Shown: positions 16,728 to 25,358, counted from the first letter of the stretch. The stretch is 64,000 nt of DNA from Sphingobium sufflavum (GCF_021403115.1 NZ_JAJSSH010000008.1:161358-225357), one strand, 5' to 3'. Translations and numbers: made by a program. Notes: a model not told the origin generated them from the letters alone.

Positions 16728-19418
16728 TCAGAACTTCATGCTCGCGCCGAACGAGAAGAGCGCACCCTGACGGTAGCTGTTCACGCGCACGACATTGCCG
16801 TTGCTGAACGATTGTTCTTCCCGATAGTCGGTGCGCGTCAGGTTGCGCGCCTCCGCCTTCAGCTCGATCTCGCCGAAGGTGGTGCGGATGCCCTGCCGAT
16901 ACACGATATCCAGCCGCACGCCCGGTTTCTCGATATAGTCCACCTGATTGCCCGGCCCGCGCGTCGTCACCCGGTCGCTGGCATAGTTGAACAACAGGGT
17001 CAGCTGCGACAGATGGTCGGTATCCTCGACGCCCAGTTGCAGGTTGACCAGATGGTCCGACTGCCCCGTCATCGCCGCGCCATCGCGGAACACCGTGTTG
17101 GCCGCCACCCGCGTCACCGCGCCCGCCGTGGGGAACGGGTCGAAGATCTGCTGATTGCCCACCTCCAGCTCCGAATTGGAGTAGGTGTAGTTGGCGATAA
17201 TCACCGCCCGCTTGGTGGCGAACAAATCCCCCTTGAACAGACCGTCGAGCGGCAGATATTTCTGGAACTCGACCTCCGCACCATACAGCTTGGCCTTGGG
17301 CGCGTTGGCGAAACCGTACAGCAAGGTGCCGCTGGACGTATCGAGGAAGCCCACGCCCTCGATCGGGTTGCTGATGTCCTTGTAGAAGGCGGCGACGCTC
17401 ATCCGCTGGTCCCGCGCAAAGAACCATTCGAACCGGCCCTCCGCATTTTTCAGCTCGCTGTCCTGCAACAGGGCGTTGCCGACGAAGGTGCGGTTGGTCG
17501 TGAAGTCCTGATACTGCTGCGGCGCCAGTTCGCGGAACTGCGGCCGGGCGATCGTCTTGGACCCGTGCAGGCGAAGCTGCATATTCTCCCGGAAATTCCA
17601 GGTGAAGGTCAGCGACGGCAGCCAATAGTCGTTGCTCAGCGCGGTGGGGGTGAAGCCACCGCTCGACCGCACCGTCTGGTCCGCCGTCTCATACCGTGCG
17701 CCGCCCTGTATGCGGAAGCCGTCGAACAGTTCGATCTCCGCCATGCCATAGCCCGCATGGATGCGCAGCTTGGCGTCATAGGCGGTCGCGCCCGCCGCGC
17801 TTTCCGGCGAGAGCGAGAGATTCTGGTTCAGGATCACGTCGCGCGACAGCAGCAGGTCGGGCCGCAACTGCGCGATGGGGGCGCTGACCCGCGGCGTGTA
17901 GCGGAAGAAGTAGCGGCTCGATGTCCGGTCCATGTCGGTATAGGCATAGCCCGCCGTCACCTTGATCGACCGTTCCGTGGGCAGGCTGTAGCCCACGTCG
18001 ATGCCCGCGCCGTACAGATCTTCGTTGAGGTCGCTGAACGCGATGGTCGCGCGCTGGCTACCGCCGCTCAGGTCGTTCACATAATCGTCGGCGGCGACAT
18101 TGTAGATATAGGAGAATTCCCGCTCATAGGGCGACGTGCGCTTGGTGTTGGCATAGGTGCCGCGCAGGTCTACGCTCAGCGCGCCGAAGCGCAGTTCCGC
18201 CGCGCCTTGCAGGTCGTACAACTGCCGTTCCGCCCAGGACGTGCCCTGGATCATCTGCGGGTCCGGCGAACCGGGCGCGGGATCGAGGCTGGCGAAGCGG
18301 TTATAGCCCGATTCCAGACGCCCCTGCTTCACCGTGTCATGAATATAGAGGTTGGTGAGGCGCACCTTGTGCTGGCCGAACTCGAAGCCCAGCCCGAACA
18401 GGCCGTTCACCAATATGCGGTTGTCGGTCGATACCGTGCGGAACGCCTTCTGGATGTCGCCATCGTCGTCGCCCGTCTCGCGCGCGGAATCGCGCGTGAT
18501 CCAGGTGTTGCTGATGCCCGCGCTGGCGATCACGCCGACGCGCACCCCGCCCAGGTCGAAGCGCGTGCCGCCGCTGATGTCCGCCGACCAGTTGGCGGGC
18601 GTATCGGTCAGCCGCTGCAACAATGTGGTGCGGGTGTTGGAAAGTGTCGCGGCCTGCGCGGCGGGGATGACGGCGTTGGCGTCGCCCGCTTCCTTGATGA
18701 AGCCGGGCGCATCGCGCGTGCCGCTGTCATAGCCGAGCCAGTCGCTCTTGCTGCCATAATAGGTGTAGCCGAGCAGACGGGTCGTCTCCGTGTCATAGGC
18801 GACCGATCCGCCGACCTGGAGGAAGCTCTCCTTCGGCGTGGACAAGGTGGTCAGGTTGATGACGCCGCCGCCATATTCGCCGGGGAAATTGGGGGAATAG
18901 CTTTTCTGCACCATGCCGCTGGCGATCAGGCTGCTGGGAAAGATGTCCAGCGGCACGACGCGCTTGAGCGGGTCGGGCGACGGCAGCGGAGAGCCGTTGA
19001 GCAGCGACAGCGAATAACGGTCGCCCAGGCCGCGCACATAGACGAAGCCTTCGCCCACGACGCTCAGGCCGGTCACGCGCTGCAGCGCGCCCGCAATGTC
19101 ACCCTCGCCGGTGCGCGCAATGTCGCTGGCGGACAGGACCGACACCACTTCGGACGTCTGCTTGATGATGTTGGGGATGTAGCGGCCGGTCACGACGATG
19201 TCGTTGCCCGTGTTGCCGCCACCGCCGGGGATCGAAACCTCGACCTGTTCCTCGGCCGGAGCGGACGCGGAGCCGGCGGTGTCCGGTGCCTGCGACCTGG
19301 CGCCCGTGGGCGCGGATTGCACGGGGGCTGCGTCCTGCGCAAGGGCAGGCGCGGTCAACGCTGTCGAGAACAGCAGCATCGAGCCGAAAGCGGACGCTTT
19401 TCTCATCATTATGTCCAT
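16728..19418 (-). CDS. TonB-dependent outer-membrane receptor
   Basis: An 896-residue receptor. A signal peptide ends at ALTAPALAQ, then come a disordered Ala/Pro segment, the TonB-box-like NDIVVTGRYIP, a plug domain (VTGLSVVGEGFVYVRGLGDRY, and FPGEYGGGVINL) and a 22-strand-type barrel ending in the aromatic residue of FGASMKF. The ligand is unknown. The ATG at 19418 has CAGGG just ahead; a start further upstream would translate a tandem repeat. Lies downstream of, and in line with, the lipoprotein gene, with a hairpin between them. Confidence 0.9.
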   Translation of the reverse strand: MDIMMRKASAFGSMLLFSTALTAPALAQDAAPVQSAPTGARSQAPDTAGSASAPAEEQVEVSIPGGGGNTGNDIVVTGRYIPNIIKQTSEVVSVLSASDIARTGEGDIAGALQRVTGLSVVGEGFVYVRGLGDRYSLSLLNGSPLPSPDPLKRVVPLDIFPSSLIASGMVQKSYSPNFPGEYGGGVINLTTLSTPKESFLQVGGSVAYDTETTRLLGYTYYGSKSDWLGYDSGTRDAPGFIKEAGDANAVIPAAQAATLSNTRTTLLQRLTDTPANWSADISGGTRFDLGGVRVGVIASAGISNTWITRDSARETGDDDGDIQKAFRTVSTDNRILVNGLFGLGFEFGQHKVRLTNLYIHDTVKQGRLESGYNRFASLDPAPGSPDPQMIQGTSWAERQLYDLQGAAELRFGALSVDLRGTYANTKRTSPYEREFSYIYNVAADDYVNDLSGGSQRATIAFSDLNEDLYGAGIDVGYSLPTERSIKVTAGYAYTDMDRTSSRYFFRYTPRVSAPIAQLRPDLLLSRDVILNQNLSLSPESAAGATAYDAKLRIHAGYGMAEIELFDGFRIQGGARYETADQTVRSSGGFTPTALSNDYWLPSLTFTWNFRENMQLRLHGSKTIARPQFRELAPQQYQDFTTNRTFVGNALLQDSELKNAEGRFEWFFARDQRMSVAAFYKDISNPIEGVGFLDTSSGTLLYGFANAPKAKLYGAEVEFQKYLPLDGLFKGDLFATKRAVIIANYTYSNSELEVGNQQIFDPFPTAGAVTRVAANTVFRDGAAMTGQSDHLVNLQLGVEDTDHLSQLTLLFNYASDRVTTRGPGNQVDYIEKPGVRLDIVYRQGIRTTFGEIELKAEARNLTRTDYREEQSFSNGNVVRVNSYRQGALFSFGASMKF

Positions 19419-19419
19419 C

Positions 19420-19473
19420 CCTGAAAAAGGCGCGTGGGCGCGCTGGCCTGAAAAAGGCACATGGGCGCGCTGG
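19420..19473. repeat. 27-bp direct tandem repeat before the receptor gene
   Basis: Two adjacent 27-bp units (19420-19446 and 19447-19473) each begin CCTGAAAAAGGC and end GGGCGCGCTGG, differing at two positions. Confidence 0.85.
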
Positions 19474-19493
19474 CATATGGCCGCGCGCCCATG
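19460..19493 (-). terminator. Hairpin between lipoprotein and receptor genes (terminator or attenuator)
   Basis: CATGGGCGCGC and GCGCGCCCATG form a perfect 11-bp inverted repeat around a 12-nt loop. On the minus strand it is followed by TGCCTTTTT. It sits 13 bp after the lipoprotein stop and may limit read-through into the receptor gene. Confidence 0.6.
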
Positions 19494-19505
19494 TCGGTCT
19501 GAAGA

Positions 19506-21284
19506 TTAGGAGTAGGTCGGAATGGAGGTGCAGTTGCCCAGACCGCCGAGGTTGCTCACATAGCTGGGCGTGCAGGTCCAACCCTTGTACCAGTTGTCGG
19601 TCGCATCCTTGACCGCACCGATATAGGTGGTCGTGACCAGGAAGCTCTCGCCCGTCCGGTTCAGCGTGGCGGCGTTGAACGCGACATTGGTCGCCGCCGC
19701 GCCGGTCGGCAGGAAGATGGACGTCAGCGCCGTGTTGCCGACCAGCACATTGTTGGTGCCGGCGGTGAACAGGGCCGTGACGGCCGCCGCGGTCAGATTG
19801 CCCGTCTCATTGTCGTTGTTGACCGCCACCGGGCAGTCGAAATAGTTGGAGTGGAACACGGGCGCGCCCAGTTCCTGCAACGGGCCGGGGGCGGCCAGCG
19901 TGCCGTCCGCCGCCCGCACCGTCTGCGACTGGTCGAGGTCGATACAGGCCTTGGTCGAGGTCTTGACGATGCCGTTCACCAGCGTCGCATCCGCACCGCC
20001 GCGAATATACAGGGCTTCCTGGCTCGCGGTCGAATTCGCCAGATTGTTGACGAAGGTGTAGTTGGCGAGGCGCAGATACTGGCGGGGCAGCGCGTCCTCG
20101 TTGCCGGAGGAGTCCACCTCGATGCTGCGCGGGTCGGAGCTGCCATTGTCGGTGCGCTTGATACCCAGCACGAACTGGACCGCGCCCTGATAACCGACGT
20201 CGGTGTCCAGATCGTCATCGTCCGATCCGGTAATGACCAGATGCTTGGCGTTGACGCGGCCACCAAAGATTTCGACGCCGTCGTCCGCGCTGTTGTGGAC
20301 CTGCACATTGTCGATAATCGTGTCGGAACCGACGCCTGCGGGGGTCAGGCCCTGAAGCTCGTTGCCCTCCGAAATGGCGATGCCCGAATAGCGGATCTGC
20401 ACATAGCGCAGCGTGCCGCTGTTATCGGCGGCCACGTCGCCGCCATAGCGGGCGGTGCCGGTGCCCTCGACGATGCGGAAGCAGTCGGCCGAGCCGCCCG
20501 CCACGCCTGCGGTCGTGCAATCGCTGATCGGTGCACGACCCGCCATGATGAGACCGCCCCACAGGCCCTGCGAATTCGCCGTGCCGGTGTCGGTCGCCAC
20601 GCCTTCCAGGTTCTGGCGCGCGGTGAAGATGACCGGCTTGGCCGCCTCGCCGTTCGCGAAAATCTTGGAGCCACGGTTGACGATCAGATAGTCGGGACCG
20701 GTCGCGCTGCTGAGCGAGCCGCGATCCGTGCGGGTCAGCGCGCCGGTGGCGCCCACTGTCACGCGCTGCATCTTCGCGCCCACGCCATTGTCGGCGAACA
20801 GGATCGCGCCCGCCTGAACGGTCAGGTTGGCCGAACGGCCGGTGGAGTTGCCGGCGGACGAACCGCCCAGGTCGATGCCGACATTGACCGTGCCGTCGAT
20901 CAGATAGGCGACGCCCGGAATATAGGGGAGCAGCGTATCCTTGTCGATCAGGCTGGGCAGGCGGATGACGCGGAAGCCGGAAACCGCCGGGGTCGCCGCG
21001 GTGGTGCCGGATGCGGCGGTTGCGCCGAATTCGATCACGCCCTCGTCGACGAAGCCCTGCGTCTGGACCAGCGTGTTGAGCTGTGCGGAGATGGAGGCGA
21101 TGGTGCCGGTCGGGGCCTGGTTCGGGCCGACGCTGGGCGATGTGGGCGTCGGCGTACCCGTGCCGCCACCGCCGATCACCGTATTGTCACCGGGCGATGC
21201 AATGTCGGACGCGCCACAGGCGGCCAGCATCGGCAGGGCAGCGCCAGCCAGCAAAATCGTCGTAATCCGTGAAATACGTCCCAT
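19506..21284 (-). CDS. Large beta-rich lipoprotein, possible type II secretion substrate
   Basis: A 592-residue lipoprotein with a lipobox at LPMLAAC (Cys near 22) followed by a Gly/Thr/Pro-rich linker. The body is rich in short beta strands and Gly/Asn/Asp turns (DNVQVHNSADDGVEIFGG, VITGSDDDDLDTDVGYQG), suggesting a right-handed parallel beta-helix. I do not recognise a named family and see no certain active site. GGAG precedes the ATG. It lies in line between the TPR gene and the receptor gene, near the gsp operon. Caulobacter ElpS, an extracellular lipoprotein secreted by a type II system under phosphate starvation, is a possible parallel; homology is untested. Confidence 0.8.
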   Translation of the reverse strand: MGRISRITTILLAGAALPMLAACGASDIASPGDNTVIGGGGTGTPTPTSPSVGPNQAPTGTIASISAQLNTLVQTQGFVDEGVIEFGATAASGTTAATPAVSGFRVIRLPSLIDKDTLLPYIPGVAYLIDGTVNVGIDLGGSSAGNSTGRSANLTVQAGAILFADNGVGAKMQRVTVGATGALTRTDRGSLSSATGPDYLIVNRGSKIFANGEAAKPVIFTARQNLEGVATDTGTANSQGLWGGLIMAGRAPISDCTTAGVAGGSADCFRIVEGTGTARYGGDVAADNSGTLRYVQIRYSGIAISEGNELQGLTPAGVGSDTIIDNVQVHNSADDGVEIFGGRVNAKHLVITGSDDDDLDTDVGYQGAVQFVLGIKRTDNGSSDPRSIEVDSSGNEDALPRQYLRLANYTFVNNLANSTASQEALYIRGGADATLVNGIVKTSTKACIDLDQSQTVRAADGTLAAPGPLQELGAPVFHSNYFDCPVAVNNDNETGNLTAAAVTALFTAGTNNVLVGNTALTSIFLPTGAAATNVAFNAATLNRTGESFLVTTTYIGAVKDATDNWYKGWTCTPSYVSNLGGLGNCTSIPTYS

Positions 21285-21654
21285 TATCGTCTCCGCTTCC
21301 GGTTTGGTCGGCGGATGATGTGCCGACCCAGTGAGGAAGGGATTGACGGCACCGTCGTTGCGGCCGTCCCCCCGATCCCTGTTCCCGGAGCCGCCCCTAG
21401 GGAGCGGATGTGACAGCCGAATGGAATTTGGGCGTCTTTTAGATGACATGATTATGACGATTATATTGCACGGCCTGCGCCATGGCGGGGATCGCCTCCC
21501 CGCCGTTGCAGGCGCAAAACCCAGGCACCATGGGCTTGCGGGCGGGAACGGACGCCCCTGCATCGCCCCCACGCCCTCATGCAAAAGGGACGCCGTCCTT
21601 TCGGAAAGCGTCCCCTTATGCGACGGACCGCGCGATCGCGCGGATCAGGATCGA
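21285..21654. other. Intergenic leader of the lipoprotein gene
   Basis: No gene seen. The stretch holds the PhoB-box-like site at 21443-21460, an AT-rich block around it, and a GC-rich leader of about 150 nt before the lipoprotein ATG. Confidence 0.6.
21443..21460 (-). promoter_or_regulatory. PhoB-box-like site upstream of the lipoprotein gene
   Basis: On the gene's strand it reads TCGTCATAATCATGTCAT: two GTCAT-ending repeats exactly 11 bp apart (11 of 14 positions). It lies about 160 bp before the ATG. Confidence 0.5.
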
Positions 21655-22047
21655 TCAGCGGGTGGCGAACGCCCGGCTGTCCAGCATGGCGATCTGCTGC
21701 CGCGCGACCTGCCGGCTCGACACCTCCCGGCCATCCGACAGGATCAGGTCACATTCGGGGGCATTGCCCGCCGCCACGAACGCGCCGCGCGCCTCCGACG
21801 CCTTGCCCGCCCGTGCATAGACGATACCCAGGTTGATGAGACGCGCCGGGTCTTGCGCATCCTCCGCATAGCGCGGTTTCAGGACCGTCTCGGCCTGCGC
21901 CAGCCGTCCCTCGCCAATGGCGGAAACCGCCAGCCCGTCCCCCGGATAGACGATTTTTGCGGGATCGTGCGCCCATGCGCCACCCCCCAGAAACACGCCG
22001 GCGGCCAGTACCAGACCACCCGCGAAGAAACCCGAAATGCTTTTCAT
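21655..22047 (-). CDS. Small periplasmic TPR-like protein
   Basis: A 130-residue protein with a signal peptide (cleavage near GGGAWAHDP) and a single tetratricopeptide-like pair of helices (DPARLINLGIVYARAGKASEARGAFVAAG). The last third holds one Cys and a basic end. Function unknown; by context it may serve the lipoprotein and receptor next to it. AGGAGG lies 11 bases before the ATG. PhoB-box-like sites lie about 105-165 bp upstream. Confidence 0.75.
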   Translation of the reverse strand: MKSISGFFAGGLVLAAGVFLGGGAWAHDPAKIVYPGDGLAVSAIGEGRLAQAETVLKPRYAEDAQDPARLINLGIVYARAGKASEARGAFVAAGNAPECDLILSDGREVSSRQVARQQIAMLDSRAFATR

Positions 22048-22151
22048 GATGCCTTCCACCTCCTCTCCGAAGCTGCTCCGATTATGGCACAGATGCGCCA
22101 TTCCACAACGGAAAACCATCGTCCAAAACCGTTACATCCCTTTGAAATATA

Positions 22152-22169
22152 ATAATAGTTTTATGACAG
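22152..22169 (-). promoter_or_regulatory. PhoB-box-like site upstream of the TPR gene
   Basis: On the gene's strand: CTGTCATAAAACTATTAT, 12 of 14 repeat positions. An extra TTGTCAT lies 12 bp before the first repeat, so the site may be extended. Confidence 0.5.
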
Positions 22170-22198
22170 TGAATATGACAATTGTCACAATTCCCTAA

Positions 22199-22216
22199 AT
22201 GTCATCATGCTGTAAC
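22199..22216 (+). promoter_or_regulatory. Second PhoB-box-like site, opposite orientation
   Basis: ATGTCATCATGCTGTAAC on the plus strand, 12 of 14 repeat positions at 11-bp spacing. No plus-strand gene follows closely, so it may be an auxiliary site for the minus-strand promoter. Confidence 0.4.
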
Positions 22217-22430
22217 AAAACAGGAAACTGAAAAACGAATCGGAAAGACCATCGCGCTTCGGGGACACATGCCCGTCACAGCCATGGACAGCACGCCGCC
22301 TGCGCGCGCAGCCACAGGCCATCCGCGCGCGATCCTGTGCCGTTGATACACACAGCGGACGCCATCCGGCGCGGACAGCCAGACGCCATCCGGCGCACAC
22401 GCACCAACTTCGGGTAAAAAGGTAGGGAAA
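22217..22430. other. Non-coding stretch between tmRNA and Pho-box region
   Basis: No credible gene. It contains a short direct repeat (GACGCCATCCGGCGC at about 22351 and again at about 22382) and GC-rich sequence. Confidence 0.5.
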
Positions 22431-22433
22431 GGT

Positions 22434-22461
22434 GGGGAGCTTCTGTTGCCCGGCGCTCCCC
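22434..22461 (-). terminator. Probable terminator of ssrA
   Basis: GGGGAGC and GCTCCCC pair across a 14-nt loop; on the minus strand CACCTTTCCCTACCTTTTT follows. It lies about 80 bp past the tmRNA tag stop codon. Confidence 0.6.
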
Positions 22462-22509
22462 GTGCCGCTGGAATCCATTCTGTTGCCCGGCTGGCCCAGC
22501 CGCGTTCTG

Positions 22510-22775
22510 TTAGGATAATGTCAGGCCGTGAGGCCCTCAATTATGCTGCGAGAGCAAGTGCTTCGTTATCGTTGGCACTTATTGGGTTTTGAGCCTTATG
22601 CGGGTTACTCAGCCCGGGCGAAAATACCGTCTTTGAACACACGTCGATCCTAGTTCGGCCCCATCAGGACCGGCGAGAATCTGAAAGATCCGCCGTTTCT
22701 GGTGGAGCCGCCGGGTACCGCCCCCGGGTCCGCTGCGTCTATTACACGGCACAATTTATCGCCATAGTCGGACAA
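22510..22775 (-). ncRNA. ssrA: Permuted two-piece transfer-messenger RNA
   Basis: Rescues stalled ribosomes by trans-translation. On the minus strand the acceptor piece comes first and ends in CGGCTCCACCA (CCA at 22702-22700). After a short spacer the coding piece begins GGGGCCGAAC at 22663; GGGGCCG pairs with CGGCTCC to form the acceptor stem, with one G-U. The tag reading frame at 22576-22541 encodes ANDNEALALAA then TAA. This split, circularly permuted layout is known for alphaproteobacteria. The outer ends (near 22775 and 22510) are estimates. Confidence 0.95.
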
Positions 22776-22814
22776 GCCGACAGAATGGATATAGGGCATG
22801 GCGCGCAAAAGAAA

Positions 22815-22840
22815 AGGGCGTGGCCATCATGCCACGCCCT
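22815..22840 (-). terminator. Rho-independent terminator, usable on both strands
   Basis: AGGGCGTGGC and GCCACGCCCT form a perfect 10-bp stem with a 6-nt loop. The minus strand continues with TTTTCTTTT, ending the small lipoprotein gene; the plus strand has CTTTTTT. Confidence 0.85.
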
Positions 22841-22884
22841 CTTTTTTGACCCGGCGGACTGTGCCGCCGTCAGTCGAGCCGATC

Positions 22885-23160
22885 TTAGTGGGCTTTCGCC
22901 TTGTCGATCGCGTCGGCCTTCGCATCGCCCAGTTCGCGGGTCGCGTCGGCCTTGTTCTCCAGCGCGTCCACCACATTCTCGTTGGCGTTCGCGGCGGCGC
23001 CGGTCAGATTGTCGCCAGCCTGCTCGATATTGTCGGCACGGTTGTCGATCGCATCTGCGGCGTTGTCATATTTATTCTCGACATTCTGCGCCTGCTTGCT
23101 GTCGCACGCCGAAAGGGCGGCAAGTGCGGTCGCCGCGACGATGATGAGCGGTGCCTTCAC
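22885..23160 (-). CDS. Small coiled-coil lipoprotein
   Basis: A 91-residue lipoprotein: lipobox LSAC at about 16-19, then an Ala/Asn/Asp-rich helical body (NKYDNAADAIDNRADNIEQA) resembling outer-membrane entericidin or Lpp-like coiled coils. The start is GTG with a perfect AGGAGG eight bases upstream. Probably an envelope structural or stress protein; no named family is certain. Confidence 0.75.
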   Translation of the reverse strand: MKAPLIIVAATALAALSACDSKQAQNVENKYDNAADAIDNRADNIEQAGDNLTGAAANANENVVDALENKADATRELGDAKADAIDKAKAH

Positions 23161-23258
23161 GGGGGAGTCCTCCTGTTATTACAAATGAGCAGGGGTGAAA
23201 GCCGCCACGCCCCGAAAAGGTTCCGCCTGCGATGCAAATGCCGCGCAACAGGCTGAAT

Positions 23259-23693
23259 TCACCCGTTCTTTTGCAACGAATCCCGTATCTCGCGCAGCAG
23301 CGTGACCTCGGCCGGCTCGGCGGCGGGCGTGGCGTCGGGCTTGGGGAACAGTTTGTTCGCCTGCCGAACGATCAGGAAAATGATGAACGCCAGAATCAGG
23401 AACTTGATGATCGCGGTCACGAACGCGCCCAGGCCCAGCATCGCGACGCCCGCCTTCTTCAGGTCGGCATAGCTGTTGAGGTCGCCCTTGAAGTCGCCGG
23501 GAATGGTGCCGAGCTGGATGAAATGGTTCGAAAAATCGACCCCGCCCGTCACCGCGCCGATCACCGGCATGATGAGGTCGTCGGTCACGGAGGACACGAT
23601 CGTGCCGAACGCCCCGCCGATGATGACACCGACCGCCAGGTCCAGGACATTGCCCCGCGCAATGAAAGACTTGAATTCACTCACCAATGCCAT
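23259..23693 (-). CDS. mscL: Large-conductance mechanosensitive channel
   Basis: A 144-residue inner-membrane channel that opens under turgor stress to release solutes. It has the MscL N-terminus ([25 protein letters not shown]), the second membrane helix ([21 protein letters not shown]) and the C-terminal cytoplasmic helix ([11 protein letters not shown]). The ATG has AAGGG seven bases ahead; an in-frame TTG two codons upstream is less likely. Confidence 0.96.
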   Translation of the reverse strand: MALVSEFKSFIARGNVLDLAVGVIIGGAFGTIVSSVTDDLIMPVIGAVTGGVDFSNHFIQLGTIPGDFKGDLNSYADLKKAGVAMLGLGAFVTAIIKFLILAFIIFLIVRQANKLFPKPDATPAAEPAEVTLLREIRDSLQKNG

Positions 23694-23820
23694 CGTCAAA
23701 CCCTTTTACTGCCGGATGCAATACTGCGATGGCCCAGGCTAAGACCATTGCGGCCTCTCGCGCAACGTCCTATTTACCAGCCCGTCCGGGCGACACCCGG
23801 AGTTTAAGGGATTTTACATC

Positions 23821-24426
23821 ATGGCCCGCACCCGCCTGCCCGCTTTCCTCCTCCTGACCGTCGCCAGCCTCTCGCTCGCCTCCTGCGGCATCAACAGCGT
23901 ACCCGCGGCGGAGGAAGTGGCCAAGGCGAAGTGGGCGGACGTGCAGGCGCAGTATCAGCGCCGGGCCGACCTGATCGGCAACCTCGTCGCCACGGTGCGC
24001 GCGGCGGGCAAGCAGGAGCAGGATACGCTGGTCAAGGTTACGGAGGCCCGCGCAAAGGCCACCTCCGTGCAGGTCAGCGCCGACGACCTCGACGACCCGG
24101 CCAAGGTCGCGCAGTTCCAGGCGGCGCAGGGCGCGCTGTCCCAGTCGCTCGGCCGCCTGCTCGCCACAGTGGAGGCCTACCCCGACCTCAAGACCAACCA
24201 GAATTTTCTCGCGCTCCAGTCGCAACTGGAGGGGACGGAGAACCGCATCACCGTCGCCGTGACCGATTATAACGAGGCGGTGCGCGCCTATAACACCCGC
24301 ATCCGCACCTTCCCCGACATGATCGGCGCAAAGTTGATCCACGGCGCGCAGCCCATGGCCCCCTTCGCGGCCAAGGCCGGGGCGGACAGCGCGCCCGACG
24401 TCGGCGCGATGTTCAACGGAAACTGA
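23821..24426 (+). CDS. lemA: LemA family lipoprotein
   Basis: A 201-residue envelope protein: signal peptide with lipobox LASC, then the LemA helical domain (VQAQYQRRADLIGNLVATV, YPDLKTNQNFLALQSQLEGTENRI, YNEAVRAYNTRIRTFP), all family signatures. Biochemical role unclear. First of a four-gene run with two TPM-domain genes and a Nudix gene; lemA next to TPM-domain genes is common. Confidence 0.93.
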   Translation: MARTRLPAFLLLTVASLSLASCGINSVPAAEEVAKAKWADVQAQYQRRADLIGNLVATVRAAGKQEQDTLVKVTEARAKATSVQVSADDLDDPAKVAQFQAAQGALSQSLGRLLATVEAYPDLKTNQNFLALQSQLEGTENRITVAVTDYNEAVRAYNTRIRTFPDMIGAKLIHGAQPMAPFAAKAGADSAPDVGAMFNGN

Positions 24427-24449
24427 CGGGGGACCGGAGGGCGCGGCCC

Positions 24450-25358
24450 ATGTCCCCTGCCCGGATATGCTCTGACCCGGCGCGCCCGGCCCCTGCCCCT
24501 GCCCGTCGCCCCCCTGCGCCCTCGGCCCCCGCGCTTCGCCCCCTCCTCCAGCGGCTGGCGCTGCTCTTGCTGCTCGCGCTGGCGACGGCGCTCGTGCCGA
24601 CACTGGCCCATGCGCAGGATTTTCCCGCGCTGACCGGCCGGGTGGTCGATGGCGCGAACCTGCTCGACCCTGCCGGCGAACAGGCGCTGGACGCCCGGCT
24701 GGCCGCGCTGGAAAAGGACACGGGGCGCCAGCTTGTCGTCGCCACCATCCCGGATTTGCAGGGCCGCGACATTGCCGACTATGGCTATCGCCTCGGCCGC
24801 GTCTGGGGCATCGGCGCCAAGGGGCGCAACGACGGTGCGCTGCTGATCGTCGCGCCCAACGAGCGGCGCGTGCGGATAGAGGTCGGCTATGGGCTGGAGG
24901 GCGTGCTGACCGACGCCACCTCCGCCCTCATCATCGCCAACGCCATCACGCCCCGGTTCAAGGCGGGCGACTTTCCCGGCGGCATCACGGCGGGCGTGGA
25001 GGAGATTGGCGCGCTCCTGAAACTGACGCCGGAGGAGGCAAAGGCCCGCGCCGCCGCCATGGCCGCCGAGGCCGACCGGCAAGAGGGCAGCAGCGACGTG
25101 ATGAGCGCGGTCATCGTCCTCCTTTTCGTCGGCCTGTTCGTAGTCCTCCCGCTCGTCTCCCGCGCGCGGGGCGGCAAGCGCTATGGCGGGGGCGGCATCG
25201 GCGCTGCGCCCATCATCCTGTGGGGGCCGGGCCTGGGCGGTGGCCGGGATGACGATCATGGCGGCGGCTTCGGCGGTTTTGGTGGGGGTGGCAGCGGTGG
25301 AGGCTTCTCCGGCGGGGGCGGCAGCTTCGGCGGCGGCGGCGCGAGCGGAGGCTGGTAA
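24450..25358 (+). CDS. TPM-domain membrane protein (YgcG-like)
   Basis: A 302-residue protein with a basic, Pro-rich N-terminus, a signal-like hydrophobic stretch ending ALVPTLAHAQ, a TPM domain of about 135 residues (GRVVDGANLL, GYRLGRVWGIG, RRVRIEVGYGLEGVLTDA, FPGGITAGVEEI), a transmembrane helix near 225-245 and a glycine-rich tail. TPM domains are linked to phosphatase activity or to photosystem II repair in plants; the bacterial role is uncertain. Starts 24 bp after lemA and overlaps the next gene by one base. Confidence 0.88.
   Translation: MSPARICSDPARPAPAPARRPPAPSAPALRPLLQRLALLLLLALATALVPTLAHAQDFPALTGRVVDGANLLDPAGEQALDARLAALEKDTGRQLVVATIPDLQGRDIADYGYRLGRVWGIGAKGRNDGALLIVAPNERRVRIEVGYGLEGVLTDATSALIIANAITPRFKAGDFPGGITAGVEEIGALLKLTPEEAKARAAAMAAEADRQEGSSDVMSAVIVLLFVGLFVVLPLVSRARGGKRYGGGGIGAAPIILWGPGLGGGRDDDHGGGFGGFGGGGSGGGFSGGGGSFGGGGASGGW

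Noticed and set aside
16812..19424. An 870-codon plus-strand open frame opposite the TonB receptor
   Set aside because: Antisense to a complete receptor gene; no family features.
22185..22478. A 97-codon minus-strand open frame
   Set aside because: It crosses the Pho-box sites and the ssrA terminator, is Arg/Cys-rich and shows no credible start or domain.
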